DNA of 64,000 bases from Saccharopolyspora dendranthemae (GTDB lineage Bacteria; Actinomycetota; Actinomycetes; Mycobacteriales; Pseudonocardiaceae): NCBI RefSeq assembly GCF_007829955.1, contig NZ_VIWX01000003.1, positions 186,001-250,000 of the forward strand. Direction: 5' to 3'. Shown here piece by piece: positions 12,852 through 21,890 of this stretch. Position numbers and translations under genes: made by a program. How positions within the stretch are numbered: position 1 is the stretch's first letter; each line of letters starts with the position of its first letter. The notes beneath the pieces were generated by a model, which ran no database searches, was not told the origin of the DNA, and saw only the letters and a list, made by a program, of their open reading frames with translations.

Positions 12852-15800
12852 GACACATCCGCCGTGGCGGTGACGGTGCCGTCGTCCACGCGCAGCACCA
12901 GGTCGGCGCCGGCGGTCTCGTCGAGCCGGTGCGTCACGTGCACGACCGTCCGGTCGCGCAGGCGCGCGCGCAGCCGGTCCAGCAACGGGTCGGCGGTCTC
13001 GGCGTCGAGGTGCGCGGTGGGCTCGTCGAGCAGCACCAGGTCGGCGTCGGCGAGCAACGCGCGGGCCAGCGCGAGCCGTTGAGCTTCGCCACCGGACAGC
13101 TCGGTTCCGCCGCTGCCGACCGGTGTGCCCAGGTCCCAGCCGGGCAACCCGGCGACGTCGAGCGCGTCGGCGAGTTCGGCGTCGTCCGCGCGAGGTGCCG
13201 CGAGCCGGAGGTTCTCGCGGATGGTGGTGGTCACCAGCTGCGGGTCCTGGGGGCACCACGCGACGCGTTCGGGCACCCGGGCCAGGCCGCGAGCGGGTGG
13301 CAGGAACCCGAGCAGCAGGGCGACCAGCGTCGACTTGCCCGCTCCGGACGGACCCACCACGGCGACGTGCGATCCGGCGGGGATGGTCACCTCGACGCCG
13401 GTGAGCACCGGTTCGCCGCCGGGCCAGGAGAAGTCGGCATCGACCAGTTCGATCTCGCCGTCGGTCTGCCCGGCCACCGGTTCGTCGTCGTCACCGGTCA
13501 GCAGCGGTGCGATCCGGTCGTGGGCCGTGCGCAGCGACCGCCACTGCTGCGCGGCGGGCGGGAGCAGCGCGATGGCTTCGGCCGCGGCCAGCGGGACGAG
13601 CCCGAGCAGCGGTGCGAGTTCGGGGGCCAGGCGCCCTTCGGAGACGGCGACCGCCGCCAGGTGGGCGCTGCCGAGAACGGCGACACCGATCAGCAGCGTG
13701 TGCACGGCGGTCGCGGCACCGGTTCCGAACGCGGCCCGCCGAGCGCGGGCGGCCAGCCGGGTGTCGGCCGCCGCGAGCTCCGCCCTGCGACTGGTGTGCG
13801 CCCCGAAGGCGAGCAGCTCGGCCGCACCGTCGAGGAGCGCCAGCACCCGCGCGGACACCACGCGACGACCTTCCGCGACCGCGTCGCTGGCTCGCCGTTC
13901 GGCGATCACCGCGACCACCGGGGTCGCCACGCCCGCCACGACCAGGGCGATGGCGAGCACGAGCCCGGCCTCCGGCAGCACCAGCGACTGCACGACGACG
14001 GCCGCGGCGAGCACCGCGAAGGCGATCAGCGGTGGCAGCAGGACGCGCGGGATCAGGTCGCGGACCTTGTCGACGTCGTCGACGAGACGCGCCACGCCCT
14101 CCCCGCGTCGCAAGCCGGCGGTGCGCACGGGCCCGAGCCGGACCAGCCCCGCCCACAGCCGTTCACGCAGATGACCGGCGACGCGGAAGGCGGCGTCGTG
14201 GGTGACGAGCCGTTCCAGGTAGCGCAGGGCGGCGCGCGAGAGCGCGAAGGTGCGAACCCCGACGACCGCGACGGAGAGCGTCAGGATCGGCGGTTGTTGC
14301 GACGCGCGCGCGATCAGCCAGGCCGAGACCGCGGTGAGCGCCAGCCCGGACAGCAGCGACAACGCCCCGAGTCCGGCCCCGGCCAGGACCCGGGGTCCGA
14401 TCAGGTCGCGCAGCCGACCGCGACGCTCTCCCGGCGAGGAGTCCGCCACCTCGGCGGTCGGAGCCGAGGTCTCGACCTCGACGCCTTCTCCGGTCGGGCG
14501 GTGGCTGGCCAGGACGACGGTCGCGCCTGACGCGGCGGCCCGTTCGATCGCGGCGTCGACGTGCTGCGCGCTCGCCGCGTCCAGGTGGGCGGTGGGTTCG
14601 TCGAGCAGCAGGAACCGCGCCTCGCCGCGCAGCCGCAGCAGCGCGCGGGCGACGGCGACCCGCTGCCGCTCACCGGCGGACAGCTCGTCGACGCGCCGGT
14701 CCCGCAGGTGTCCGGCGTTGGCCTCGGCCAGCGCCTCGTCGACGTGCGCCGACAGATCGGGCTGGTCCGCGCCGGCCACCAGCAGCTCGTCGTGGACGGT
14801 GCCGCCGGTGAAGGTCGGGTGCTGCGGGACCCACGCGATCCGGCGCCGCCACTCCACCACGTCGGGATCGGCTCCACCGCAGGTCACCGTGCCGGAATCC
14901 GGGCGCACGAAGCCCAGGACAACCGCCAGCGCGGTCGATTTTCCGCTGCCGCTGGGGCCGATGTCGCCGAAGGCGAGCCGGACCACGGTCCCGGGTCGCG
15001 CGGTGAAGCTCAGCCCGTCCGGCACGAAGGCGTCGCGGCGGCGGACGCGCAGTCCGGACACGCGCAGCACACCGGGGTCGTCGTCCGGGTCCCCGGTGAT
15101 CGCGAACCCGGTTCCGTCCGGCTCGGACACGAGCTCGTCCACGCGCCGGACGGCCTCCACGCCGTCCTCGCTGGCGTGGTGCGCGGCGCCGACCGCGCGC
15201 AGCGGCAGGTAGCACTCCGGAGCCAGGACCAGCACGAGCAACCCCGTGCTCAGGTCGAGGTCGCCGGACACGAGCCGGAGGCCGATGCCGACGGCGACCA
15301 TCGCGACCGACAACGACGAGAACAGCTCCAGCACCAGCGCGGACAGGAACGCGATCCGCAACGTGGCCACGGTGCTGCGGCGGTGGTCCTCGCTGACCCG
15401 GCGCACCACCTCGCGCTGCGCCCGCGCGCGGCGGAACGCCGTGAGCACCGGCAGCGCGCGGATCAGTTCGAGCAGGCGCGCGGACAGCCGGTGCTCGGAG
15501 TCGGTGGCGCGGGCGGTGCGCTTCTCGGTGTAGCGGCCGACGAGCCAGGCGAACAGCGGGATGAGCGGCACGGTCAGCACCACGACCAGCGCCGACACCC
15601 AGTCGGACCAGAGGATCCAGGCGCCGACCAGCGGTGGGACGACCGCGGCCGTGACCAGCGCGGGCAGGTACTTGGTGAAGTAGGCGTCGAGGGCGTCCAG
15701 GCCGCGGGTGGCGAGAGCGGTCAGCTCGGCGGGCCCGCGCCTGCCGATCCACTCGGGCCCGCGCCGGAGCGCGGTGTCCAGCAGCAGTCCGCGCAGCTCT

Positions 15801-16072
15801 TCCTTCGCTCCGGCCGCTGCGCGCGCGGACACCGATTCGGTCGCCCAGCTGAGCGCGGCGCGGGCGATCACGGCGACGGCCAGGACCACCAGGCGATCGC
15901 TGATCTCGGCGGCGGGCACGCCGCGCACGACGACGTCCGCGAGTGCGCTGCCGATCGCCCAGGCCTGCGCGATGAGCGCGACGGCGTTGCCGACGGCGAG
16001 CAGCCCCGCGATGACGAGCGCGCGCCGGGTCGCCCGGGACAACCGGGGCAGGGCGCCGAGCGGCCCGGTCAC
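12848..16072 (-). CDS. cydDC: Fused CydD-CydC thiol-reductant ABC exporter (1074 aa)
   Basis: Both half-transporters lie in one chain. The first ABC membrane domain spans about residues 15-310 and its NBD about 350-540 (Walker A GPSGSGKST, signature LSAGERQR, Walker B FLLLDEPT). The second membrane domain spans about 565-840 and its NBD about 870-1070 (GPSGAGKST, LSGGEAQR, LVLLDEPT). CydDC exports cysteine and glutathione to the periplasm and is needed to assemble cytochrome bd. The fusion is common in Actinobacteria. GTG 16072 overlaps the cydB stop by 4 bases; the longer frame upstream reads out of the cydB sequence and is rejected. Confidence 0.93.
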   Translation of the reverse strand: MTGPLGALPRLSRATRRALVIAGLLAVGNAVALIAQAWAIGSALADVVVRGVPAAEISDRLVVLAVAVIARAALSWATESVSARAAAGAKEELRGLLLDTALRRGPEWIGRRGPAELTALATRGLDALDAYFTKYLPALVTAAVVPPLVGAWILWSDWVSALVVVLTVPLIPLFAWLVGRYTEKRTARATDSEHRLSARLLELIRALPVLTAFRRARAQREVVRRVSEDHRRSTVATLRIAFLSALVLELFSSLSVAMVAVGIGLRLVSGDLDLSTGLLVLVLAPECYLPLRAVGAAHHASEDGVEAVRRVDELVSEPDGTGFAITGDPDDDPGVLRVSGLRVRRRDAFVPDGLSFTARPGTVVRLAFGDIGPSGSGKSTALAVVLGFVRPDSGTVTCGGADPDVVEWRRRIAWVPQHPTFTGGTVHDELLVAGADQPDLSAHVDEALAEANAGHLRDRRVDELSAGERQRVAVARALLRLRGEARFLLLDEPTAHLDAASAQHVDAAIERAAASGATVVLASHRPTGEGVEVETSAPTAEVADSSPGERRGRLRDLIGPRVLAGAGLGALSLLSGLALTAVSAWLIARASQQPPILTLSVAVVGVRTFALSRAALRYLERLVTHDAAFRVAGHLRERLWAGLVRLGPVRTAGLRRGEGVARLVDDVDKVRDLIPRVLLPPLIAFAVLAAAVVVQSLVLPEAGLVLAIALVVAGVATPVVAVIAERRASDAVAEGRRVVSARVLALLDGAAELLAFGAHTSRRAELAAADTRLAARARRAAFGTGAATAVHTLLIGVAVLGSAHLAAVAVSEGRLAPELAPLLGLVPLAAAEAIALLPPAAQQWRSLRTAHDRIAPLLTGDDDEPVAGQTDGEIELVDADFSWPGGEPVLTGVEVTIPAGSHVAVVGPSGAGKSTLVALLLGFLPPARGLARVPERVAWCPQDPQLVTTTIRENLRLAAPRADDAELADALDVAGLPGWDLGTPVGSGGTELSGGEAQRLALARALLADADLVLLDEPTAHLDAETADPLLDRLRARLRDRTVVHVTHRLDETAGADLVLRVDDGTVTATADVS

Positions 16073-17091
16073 GGCGCGTGCACCGGAGGGATGTGCTTGG
16101 TGCCGATGCGCTTGCGGAAGACCCAGTAGGTCCAGCCCTGGTAGATCATCACGGCCGGGGTGCCGAACGCGGCGACCCAGGTCATGATCATCAGCGGGTA
16201 GTCGCTCGCGGCGGTGTCGGCGATCGACAGCGAGAACGCCGGGTCCACGGTGGACGGGATGACGTTCGGCCACAGCGAGCCGAACAGCGTCACCACCACG
16301 CTGGTCAGCGCGACGGCCTGCAGGAAGAACGCCTGCCCCTCGCGCCCGGCGGCGACACGGGCGATCCCGAGCAGACCGGCCACCAGGGCGATGCCGAGCG
16401 GGACCCAGGTCCAGGCCGAGCCTGCGCGGAACTGGGCGAGCAGCACCAGCGCGACCACCGGCAGCAGCAGCGGCACGCCCGCGCGCAGGGCGAACCGCCG
16501 GGCGCGCGACCGCATCTCACCTTCGGTCTTGAGCGCCAGGAACACCGCGCCGTGCAGCATCGAGAAGGTCACCACGGCGAGGGCACCGACGACGCTGGGC
16601 AGGCTGAAGATCGTCCACCAGCCGCCGAGCCGATCGCCGTTGGCGTCCAGCGGCAGGCCGAAGACGTTGGCCGACAGGACCAGTCCCACCATCGCGGGGG
16701 CGGTCCAGGAGGCCAGCACGATCACTGCGTCCCAGGTGCGGCGCCAGCGGTCGGTGTCGACCTTGCCGCGGTACTCGAAGGCGACACCTCGGCCGATGAG
16801 CACCAGCAGCAGCAACAGCAGCGGCAGGTAGGCGGTGGAGAACAGCGAGGCGTACCAGCCGGGGAAGGCCGCGAAGGTGGCGCCACCGGCCACGATCAGC
16901 CACACCTCGTTGCCGTCCCAGACCGGCCCGATGGTGTTGATCATGACTCGGCGGCGGGTCTCGCCGCCCTCGCGCCTGCGCGATCCGAAGATCGGCAGCA
17001 GCATGCCGACCCCGAAGTCGAAGCCCTCGAGGAACAGGTACCCCAGCCACAGCAGGGCGATCACGAGGAACCAGAAGGTGGGCAGATCCAT
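16069..17091 (-). CDS. cydB: Cytochrome bd quinol oxidase subunit II (340 aa)
   Basis: It begins MDLPTFWFLVIALLWLGYLFLEGFDFGVG, the diagnostic CydB N-terminus with its GFDFGVG run, and has about eight to nine hydrophobic segments. The motif GNEVWLIVAGGATFAAFP is also typical. With CydA it forms the high-affinity terminal oxidase in the membrane, used under low oxygen or respiratory stress. The ATG lies 9 bp after cydA, and the stop overlaps the cydDC start. Confidence 0.95.
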   Translation of the reverse strand: MDLPTFWFLVIALLWLGYLFLEGFDFGVGMLLPIFGSRRREGGETRRRVMINTIGPVWDGNEVWLIVAGGATFAAFPGWYASLFSTAYLPLLLLLLVLIGRGVAFEYRGKVDTDRWRRTWDAVIVLASWTAPAMVGLVLSANVFGLPLDANGDRLGGWWTIFSLPSVVGALAVVTFSMLHGAVFLALKTEGEMRSRARRFALRAGVPLLLPVVALVLLAQFRAGSAWTWVPLGIALVAGLLGIARVAAGREGQAFFLQAVALTSVVVTLFGSLWPNVIPSTVDPAFSLSIADTAASDYPLMIMTWVAAFGTPAVMIYQGWTYWVFRKRIGTKHIPPVHAP

Positions 17092-17100
17092 CTCGGCCTC

Positions 17101-18612
17101 TCAGTACGCGAAGGACAGGGCGTCGTCGTCGGATCCCGGCTTCTTCTCCGGCGGCATCACCGCCGCGAAACCGCCGCGCGCGAACCGGATCATCAGGAAC
17201 ACCTCCACGACCAGCAGCACCCCGTACAGGGCTGTCAGGCTGATCACGGAGGTCAGCATCTCGCCGGGCGTGACGCCGGAGGACACGGCGGAGGCGGTGT
17301 ACATGAACACACCGTCCACACCCGAGGGGTTCGGGTTGGGCGCGACGACGAACGGCTGGCGACCCATCTCGGTGAACACCCAGCCCGCGACGTTGCCCGC
17401 GAACGGGGCGCCGATGCCCAGCAGCGCCAGCGGCGCCCACAGCTTGCCCTTCGGGAAGCGCTGCTTGCGGGTCAGCCACAGCACCACCACGCCGCCGAGC
17501 GCGGCCAGCCCGCCGAAGCCGATCATGAACCGGAATCCCCAGTAGGTCACCGGGAGCAGCGGCTGGTAGTCGATCGGCTGGCCCGCGTACTCGCCCAGCC
17601 GCGGGTCGTCCGGGTAGTGGGTGCCGTAGAGCTCCTGGTAGCGCGGGAGGAGCTCGTTGACCCCGTCGACCTCGCTGGTGAAGTCCCCCTCCGCGAGGTA
17701 GGACAGGATGTAGGGCACGGTCAGGCTCTTGACGTCCTCGCAGTTGGGGCTCCGGACGTCGCCGATCGCGAAGATCGAGAAGCTGGCCGGGGCTTCGCTG
17801 TGGCACAGCGCTTCGGCGGAGGCCATCTTCATGGGTTGCTGGTCGAACATCAGCTTGCCCTGAACATCGCCGCTGATCGCGAGGCCGGCGAAGGCGAACA
17901 CGGCCACCCAGGCACCGAGCCGCATCGACCCGTGCCAGGTCCGCCGGTCCTCCTCGTCGACGGCTTCCCCGGTCTTGCCGGCCTGCTTGCGCTGCCGGAC
18001 GATCTGCCAGGCCGCGATGCCGATGAGGAACCCGCCCGCCACGGCGAAGCACCCGAAGATCGTGTGCGGGAACGCGGCCAGAACGGTGGAGTTGGTCAGC
18101 ACCGCCCAGATCGAGATCAGCTCGGGCTTGCCCTCGACCATCCGGATGCCGACGGGGTGCTGCATCCAGGAGTTGGCGGCCAGGATGAAGTACGCCGAGA
18201 GCACGGTGGCCAGCGAGAACGCCCACGCGCAGGCCAGGTGCACGCCCTTGGACAGCTTGTCCCAGCCGAAGATCCACAGGCCGAGGAAGGTCGACTCGAC
18301 GAAGAACGCCAGCAGGCCCTCCATCGCCAGCGGTGCGCCGAAGACGTCGCCGACGAAGCGCGAGTAGGAGCTCCAGGCCATGCCGAACTGGAACTCCTGC
18401 ACGATCCCGGTGACCACCCCCATGGCGAAGTTGATCAGCATCAACTTGCCCCAGAACTTGGTCATCTTCAGGTATCGGCGGTTCCCGGTGCGGTACCAGG
18501 CCGTCTGCATCCCGGCGACCAGGACCGCCAGTCCGATGGTCAGCGGCACCATCAGGAAGTGGTAGACGGTCGTGATCCCGAACTGCCAGCGCGCGATGTC
18601 GAGCAGATCCAC
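17101..18612 (-). CDS. cydA: Cytochrome bd quinol oxidase subunit I (503 aa)
   Basis: The N-terminus VDLLDIARWQFGITTVYHF carries the heme ligand His at residue 18 (His19 in E. coli). The EMGRQPFVV run matches the conserved GRQPW region. The Q-loop between helices 6 and 7 is short, as expected outside the enterobacteria. About nine membrane helices are visible. I chose GTG 18612; the frame opens further upstream but that extension is arginine-rich and unlike the family. It is the first gene of the operon cydA-cydB-cydDC-kinase, and a DevR-like palindrome lies about 80 bp upstream. Confidence 0.95.
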   Translation of the reverse strand: MDLLDIARWQFGITTVYHFLMVPLTIGLAVLVAGMQTAWYRTGNRRYLKMTKFWGKLMLINFAMGVVTGIVQEFQFGMAWSSYSRFVGDVFGAPLAMEGLLAFFVESTFLGLWIFGWDKLSKGVHLACAWAFSLATVLSAYFILAANSWMQHPVGIRMVEGKPELISIWAVLTNSTVLAAFPHTIFGCFAVAGGFLIGIAAWQIVRQRKQAGKTGEAVDEEDRRTWHGSMRLGAWVAVFAFAGLAISGDVQGKLMFDQQPMKMASAEALCHSEAPASFSIFAIGDVRSPNCEDVKSLTVPYILSYLAEGDFTSEVDGVNELLPRYQELYGTHYPDDPRLGEYAGQPIDYQPLLPVTYWGFRFMIGFGGLAALGGVVVLWLTRKQRFPKGKLWAPLALLGIGAPFAGNVAGWVFTEMGRQPFVVAPNPNPSGVDGVFMYTASAVSSGVTPGEMLTSVISLTALYGVLLVVEVFLMIRFARGGFAAVMPPEKKPGSDDDALSFAY

Positions 18613-18690
18613 AACACCACACTGCCGCGCGCTCGCCCGCGCGCGCAGAGGCAAGGGCCCCCAATCGCCCGGTCGAGCGTCCCGGTTCAC

Positions 18691-18710
18691 GCAGGACCAA
18701 GGTCCTCGTC
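18691..18710. promoter_or_regulatory. Possible DevR/DosR-type operator upstream of cydA
   Basis: AGGACCAAGGTCCT at 18693-18706 has 6-bp inverted arms around AA. It keeps the GGAC-N-WW-N-GTCC core of the mycobacterial DosR box (TTSGGGACTWWAGTCCCSAA). It lies 80-98 bp upstream of the cydA start, suitable for activation. The outer positions match poorly, so the call is tentative. Confidence 0.4.
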
Positions 18711-18783
18711 GACGCAGCGCGATCCGGACGCCCGTCCGGGCCGGTGCATCCGAACGATCAGGTGGCCGGCCCGGTGCGGACCG

Positions 18784-19470
18784 TCAGCGCAGCGCTTCGG
18801 CCACGGCCTCCGCCGTCTCCACGACCATCGGACCGATCTCGTCGGCGGCGATCGGTTGCAGCGCCACCACTCCGACGCTGGCGCGCAGACCCGGGACCCC
18901 GCGCACCGGCGCCGCCACGCCGAACGCGCCCTGCTGCAGGTCACCGCTGCTGGAGATCCACCGGGGAGCGCCGACCGGCAGGTCGACGGCGCGTCCGGCG
19001 GCGCCGCGCTGGATGGGATGACGCGTGCCCACGCGGTACGACACGTGATAGCTGGTCCAGGACGGTTCGACGACCGCGACGGCCTGGGCCTCGCTGCCGT
19101 CGGCAACCGTCAGGTGCGCCGTCGCGCCCACCTTCTCCGCGAGCCCGCGCAGCGCGGGCGTGCAGGCGACGCGCAGCTGCGGCAGGACCCGTCCCGCCAA
19201 CCACAGCACGCCCAAGCCCAACCGGACCCGAGATCCTTCGCGGCGCACCAGGCCGCGGCTCTGCAACGGCCCGAGCAGCCGGTACACCGCCGCGCGGCTC
19301 ACCCCGATCCGGGCGGCCAGATCGCTGATCGTCGGCGCTTCGCTCTCCGCGTCGGCCACCGCTTGCAGCAGGCTCAGCCCGCGCTCGAGCGTCAGCGAGC
19401 TCTCCTTGGTGCTCGCAGGCACCTCGTGCGGCAGGCGCGGGGCGGCGTGGGCCGGATCGGGTTGAGCCAT
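18784..19470 (-). CDS. IclR-family transcriptional regulator (228 aa)
   Basis: An N-terminal winged helix-turn-helix (TISDLAARIGVSRAAVYRLLGPLQSRGLV) is followed by an IclR effector domain with AAPVRGVPGLRASVGVVALQ. IclR proteins bind small metabolites and often control aromatic-acid catabolism. It starts 4 bp after the fumarylacetoacetase gene, and so is probably co-transcribed with it and likely to control it. It could also be called HmgR-like, but no effector can be read from the sequence. Confidence 0.9.
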   Translation of the reverse strand: MAQPDPAHAAPRLPHEVPASTKESSLTLERGLSLLQAVADAESEAPTISDLAARIGVSRAAVYRLLGPLQSRGLVRREGSRVRLGLGVLWLAGRVLPQLRVACTPALRGLAEKVGATAHLTVADGSEAQAVAVVEPSWTSYHVSYRVGTRHPIQRGAAGRAVDLPVGAPRWISSSGDLQQGAFGVAAPVRGVPGLRASVGVVALQPIAADEIGPMVVETAEAVAEALR

Positions 19471-19474
19471 CGCG

Positions 19475-20680
19475 TCACCTCCGAGCCGCCGCGAGCACCG
19501 TGCCGGTCACCTCGCCGAGCCCGACGACGGAACCGCCGGGACCCGGTGCGCTGCCGCTCAGTGTCACGCGGTCGCCGTCCTGGAGGAAGGTCCGCTGCTC
19601 GCCGTCGGAGAGGGTGATCGGGTCCGATCCGCCCCAGGTCAGCTCCAGCAGGCAGCCGCGCTGATCGCGTTCGGGCCCGGACACGGTGCCGGAGGCGAAC
19701 AGGTCTCCCGGCCGGGCCGGGGCTCCGCCCACGGTCATGTGCGCCAGTTGCTGAGCGGGCGACCAGTACATGTCGGCGAACCTCGGCCGCGACAGCGACG
19801 TCTCGTTGCAGCGCACCTCGAGCCGCAGGTCGAGACCCCACGACTCGTCCTCCACGAGGTAGGGCTGCAGCGGCTGCTCCGGCGCCGGGACCGGGACCCT
19901 GGCGTGCTCGAAGGCCTCCAGCGGCGTGATCCAGCCCGCGATGGAGGTCGCGAAGGACTTGGCCAGGAACGGTCCGAGCGGCTTGGACTCCCAGCTCTGG
20001 ACGTCGCGCGCCGACCAGTCGTTGACCAGCGCCACGCCGAAGACGTGATCGGCGAACTCGGAGGTGGGGATCTGCGCCGCGGCCTCACCGCCGCAGACGA
20101 ACCCGACCTCGGCCTCGAAGTCCAGCCTGCGGGTCGGGCCGAACGCCGGGTGCGCGTCACCGGCGGCCTTGCGCTGCCCGCTGGGGCGGTGGACGTCGGT
20201 GCCCGAGACCCGGACCGTGCCGGAACGACCGTGGTAGGCGACCGGCAGGTGGGTCCAGTTCTCCGGCAGCGGGGCCGAACCCCGCGCCATGATGCGGCCG
20301 GCGTTCTCCGCGTGGTGCCGGGAGGCGAAGAAGTCGACGTAGTCGCCGACGGTGAACGGCATCGACAGCGTGTGCCAGTCGGTGCGCACCAGCTCGGCAC
20401 CGGCGGGGGCCCGGTCGGCGGTCACGATGCCGACGAGCCGTTCCCGCAGTTCGCGCCAGGCGTCCCTGCCTGCTGCGAGGAGCGGGTCGAGGGAGTGGCC
20501 GGACACGAGGTCGGCCAGCCGAGGACCGAGTTCGCCTGCGATGCCGCGCAGCGGCAGGGCGTGCCGCCCGACGCGCACCGCGATCACCGGGCCGTTGCCC
20601 GTGACCAGCACCCCGTACGGGAGGGTCTGCGGGCCGAACGGCTTGTCCGGGGCGAACTCCGCGTCCTCGATCCAGCTCAA
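19475..20680 (-). CDS. fahA: Fumarylacetoacetase (401 aa)
   Basis: The final step of tyrosine/homogentisate degradation: it splits 4-fumarylacetoacetate to fumarate and acetoacetate. The FAH N-terminal SH3-like domain (FGPQTLPYGVL) is followed by the catalytic fold with LPVAYHGRSGTVRVSGTD, EVGFVCGG and VNDWSARDVQSWESKPLGPFLAKSF, which carry the metal- and substrate-binding residues. TTG at 20680 overlaps the TGA of the upstream gene, so it is translationally coupled; the frame extends further but is a shadow of that gene. IclR follows. Homogentisate dioxygenase is not in the window. Confidence 0.93.
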   Translation of the reverse strand: MSWIEDAEFAPDKPFGPQTLPYGVLVTGNGPVIAVRVGRHALPLRGIAGELGPRLADLVSGHSLDPLLAAGRDAWRELRERLVGIVTADRAPAGAELVRTDWHTLSMPFTVGDYVDFFASRHHAENAGRIMARGSAPLPENWTHLPVAYHGRSGTVRVSGTDVHRPSGQRKAAGDAHPAFGPTRRLDFEAEVGFVCGGEAAAQIPTSEFADHVFGVALVNDWSARDVQSWESKPLGPFLAKSFATSIAGWITPLEAFEHARVPVPAPEQPLQPYLVEDESWGLDLRLEVRCNETSLSRPRFADMYWSPAQQLAHMTVGGAPARPGDLFASGTVSGPERDQRGCLLELTWGGSDPITLSDGEQRTFLQDGDRVTLSGSAPGPGGSVVGLGEVTGTVLAAARR

Positions 20681-21558
20681 AGCAACCCCAATCCTTCCAG
20701 TTCGGCGACGGGGTCCTTCAGCGAGCACGAGCCGTGCGAGGCGAAGACGTCGCGCACCGCGTTGGCCGCGTCGTCGGACAGCGAGCGAGCCTCCTCGGCC
20801 AGCGCGGCGCCGTCGGTGCTTTCCAACGCCGCCCGCACATCCTTCCCGGAAAGGGACCGCGCGGTCGCGACGAGCAGGTTGAGGAAACCGTGATGGGTGA
20901 ACCCGGTCTCCGGATCCGCGCCTCGAACCGCCGCGTGCAGGCCGGTGGTGGCCTTGAACGGCACGTCCAGCGAACCGGCGACGGCGAGGAACTCGGCGAC
21001 CTCGTCGACGGTCGGCACGGCTTCCGCGGTCTGTCCGCCGGTGCGCAGCTTCGGCCAGCAGCCGTGACCGGCGACGCGGCGGATGCCGTCGAGCCATCCC
21101 TCGCCGCCGCGGCGCGGCTCGACGACCCGGGTGATGTCCTCGGGCACGAACTCCGAGACGCGCTCCAGCCAGATGTCGTCGACGTCGGAGGGCGCGGGCA
21201 TCTCGACCATCCGCAGCGCGAGCAGCTCCTGCCGGCCCTCGATGATCGACAGCGCCTTGGGCACCCCGCCCAGACCGGTGTCGCAGACCAGCGACAGCGG
21301 AACCGGGGAGGAGGGCTTGGCCTTGGCCAGCTCGGTGATCAGCTCGGCGAGCCGGGACGCCTGGCACAGCATCGGCCCGAAGAGACCGGCGAACTCACCG
21401 GCCCGCGCGTCCAGGTGCTCGGCGACCGCCTGCGGCACCGGAGTGGCCACCTCCTCGCGGTTCCCGGGCGGGAAGAGCGCGGCGTCATCGACCAGTCGGG
21501 CGAACAGGGGTGGGATGCCGCGCGGACCTGGCGCGCGAAGCTCAACAGCGCTTGACAC
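20677..21558 (-). CDS. Unrecognised conserved protein in the fumarylacetoacetase operon (about 293 aa)
   Basis: I do not recognise a family. It is a soluble acidic protein with alternating strands and helices (PVPLSLVCDTG, LLALRMVEMPA, CWPKLRTGG) and the run VPFKATTGLHAAVRG followed by THHGFLNLLVATA, which looks like the late strands of a TIM-barrel or aldolase-like fold. It overlaps fahA by 4 bases and is the first gene of the operon, so a role with homogentisate or maleylacetoacetate is likely. Maleylacetoacetate isomerase activity is one possibility, though no glutathione-transferase motif is visible. Start GTG 21558 or GTG 21567; TTG 21594 is less likely. Confidence 0.7.
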   Translation of the reverse strand: MSSAVELRAPGPRGIPPLFARLVDDAALFPPGNREEVATPVPQAVAEHLDARAGEFAGLFGPMLCQASRLAELITELAKAKPSSPVPLSLVCDTGLGGVPKALSIIEGRQELLALRMVEMPAPSDVDDIWLERVSEFVPEDITRVVEPRRGGEGWLDGIRRVAGHGCWPKLRTGGQTAEAVPTVDEVAEFLAVAGSLDVPFKATTGLHAAVRGADPETGFTHHGFLNLLVATARSLSGKDVRAALESTDGAALAEEARSLSDDAANAVRDVFASHGSCSLKDPVAELEGLGLL

Positions 21559-21856
21559 GTGGGACACGCTAGTGCCGTTGCGCCCAGTGAACAAAGATGC
21601 CCGAATAACGGACGTCTGACCGGGTCATATGTGCCTCCCGACGACGGGTTTGGCCGACATCATGCACCCCTGCGTAGTCAGAGCATCCACCACCCGGGTG
21701 GATCGGCCCGAACACCACCCGCATGGCCCCCGCTCACTACTCCGGTCAGCTCCCCGCTCGACCGTCGCACCTGGTAGTAAGGGCGTTGAATCGCGCGGGA
21801 AGTCCGTGAAATCCGTGATCCGCTCACCGGGTCGGGGGCTTTCGCCGCGCACCAGC
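21559..21856. other. Divergent intergenic region between the tyrosine operon and the DUF2470 gene
   Basis: About 300 bp with no supported gene. It must carry the promoter of the minus-strand operon. The right end leads into an IdeR-like box. I see no tRNA, repeat of the 68-bp family, or terminator. Confidence 0.6.
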
Positions 21857-21875
21857 TTAAGTTAGGCTTGCCTAA
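21857..21875 (+). promoter_or_regulatory. IdeR/DtxR-type iron box upstream of the DUF2470 gene
   Basis: TTAAGTTAGGCTTGCCTAA matches 16 of 19 positions of the DtxR/IdeR consensus TTAGGTTAGGCTAACCTAA. Its inner part, TTAGGC-TT-GCCTAA, is a perfect inverted repeat. It ends 15 bases before the GTG of the DUF2470 gene and just before its GGAGG ribosome site, so a bound regulator would block transcription. Confidence 0.8.
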
Positions 21876-21890
21876 GTTGGAGGTGAGCAG

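Noticed and set aside
12848..16273. A longer version of the CydDC frame starting at 16273
   Set aside because: The first 67 codons overlap cydB in another frame and resemble nothing; GTG 16072 overlaps the cydB stop by 4 bases as in a normal operon.
19475..21367. A 630-codon frame over fahA
   Set aside because: The first 230 codons are out-of-frame sequence of the upstream gene; the family pattern begins at the TTG at 20680.
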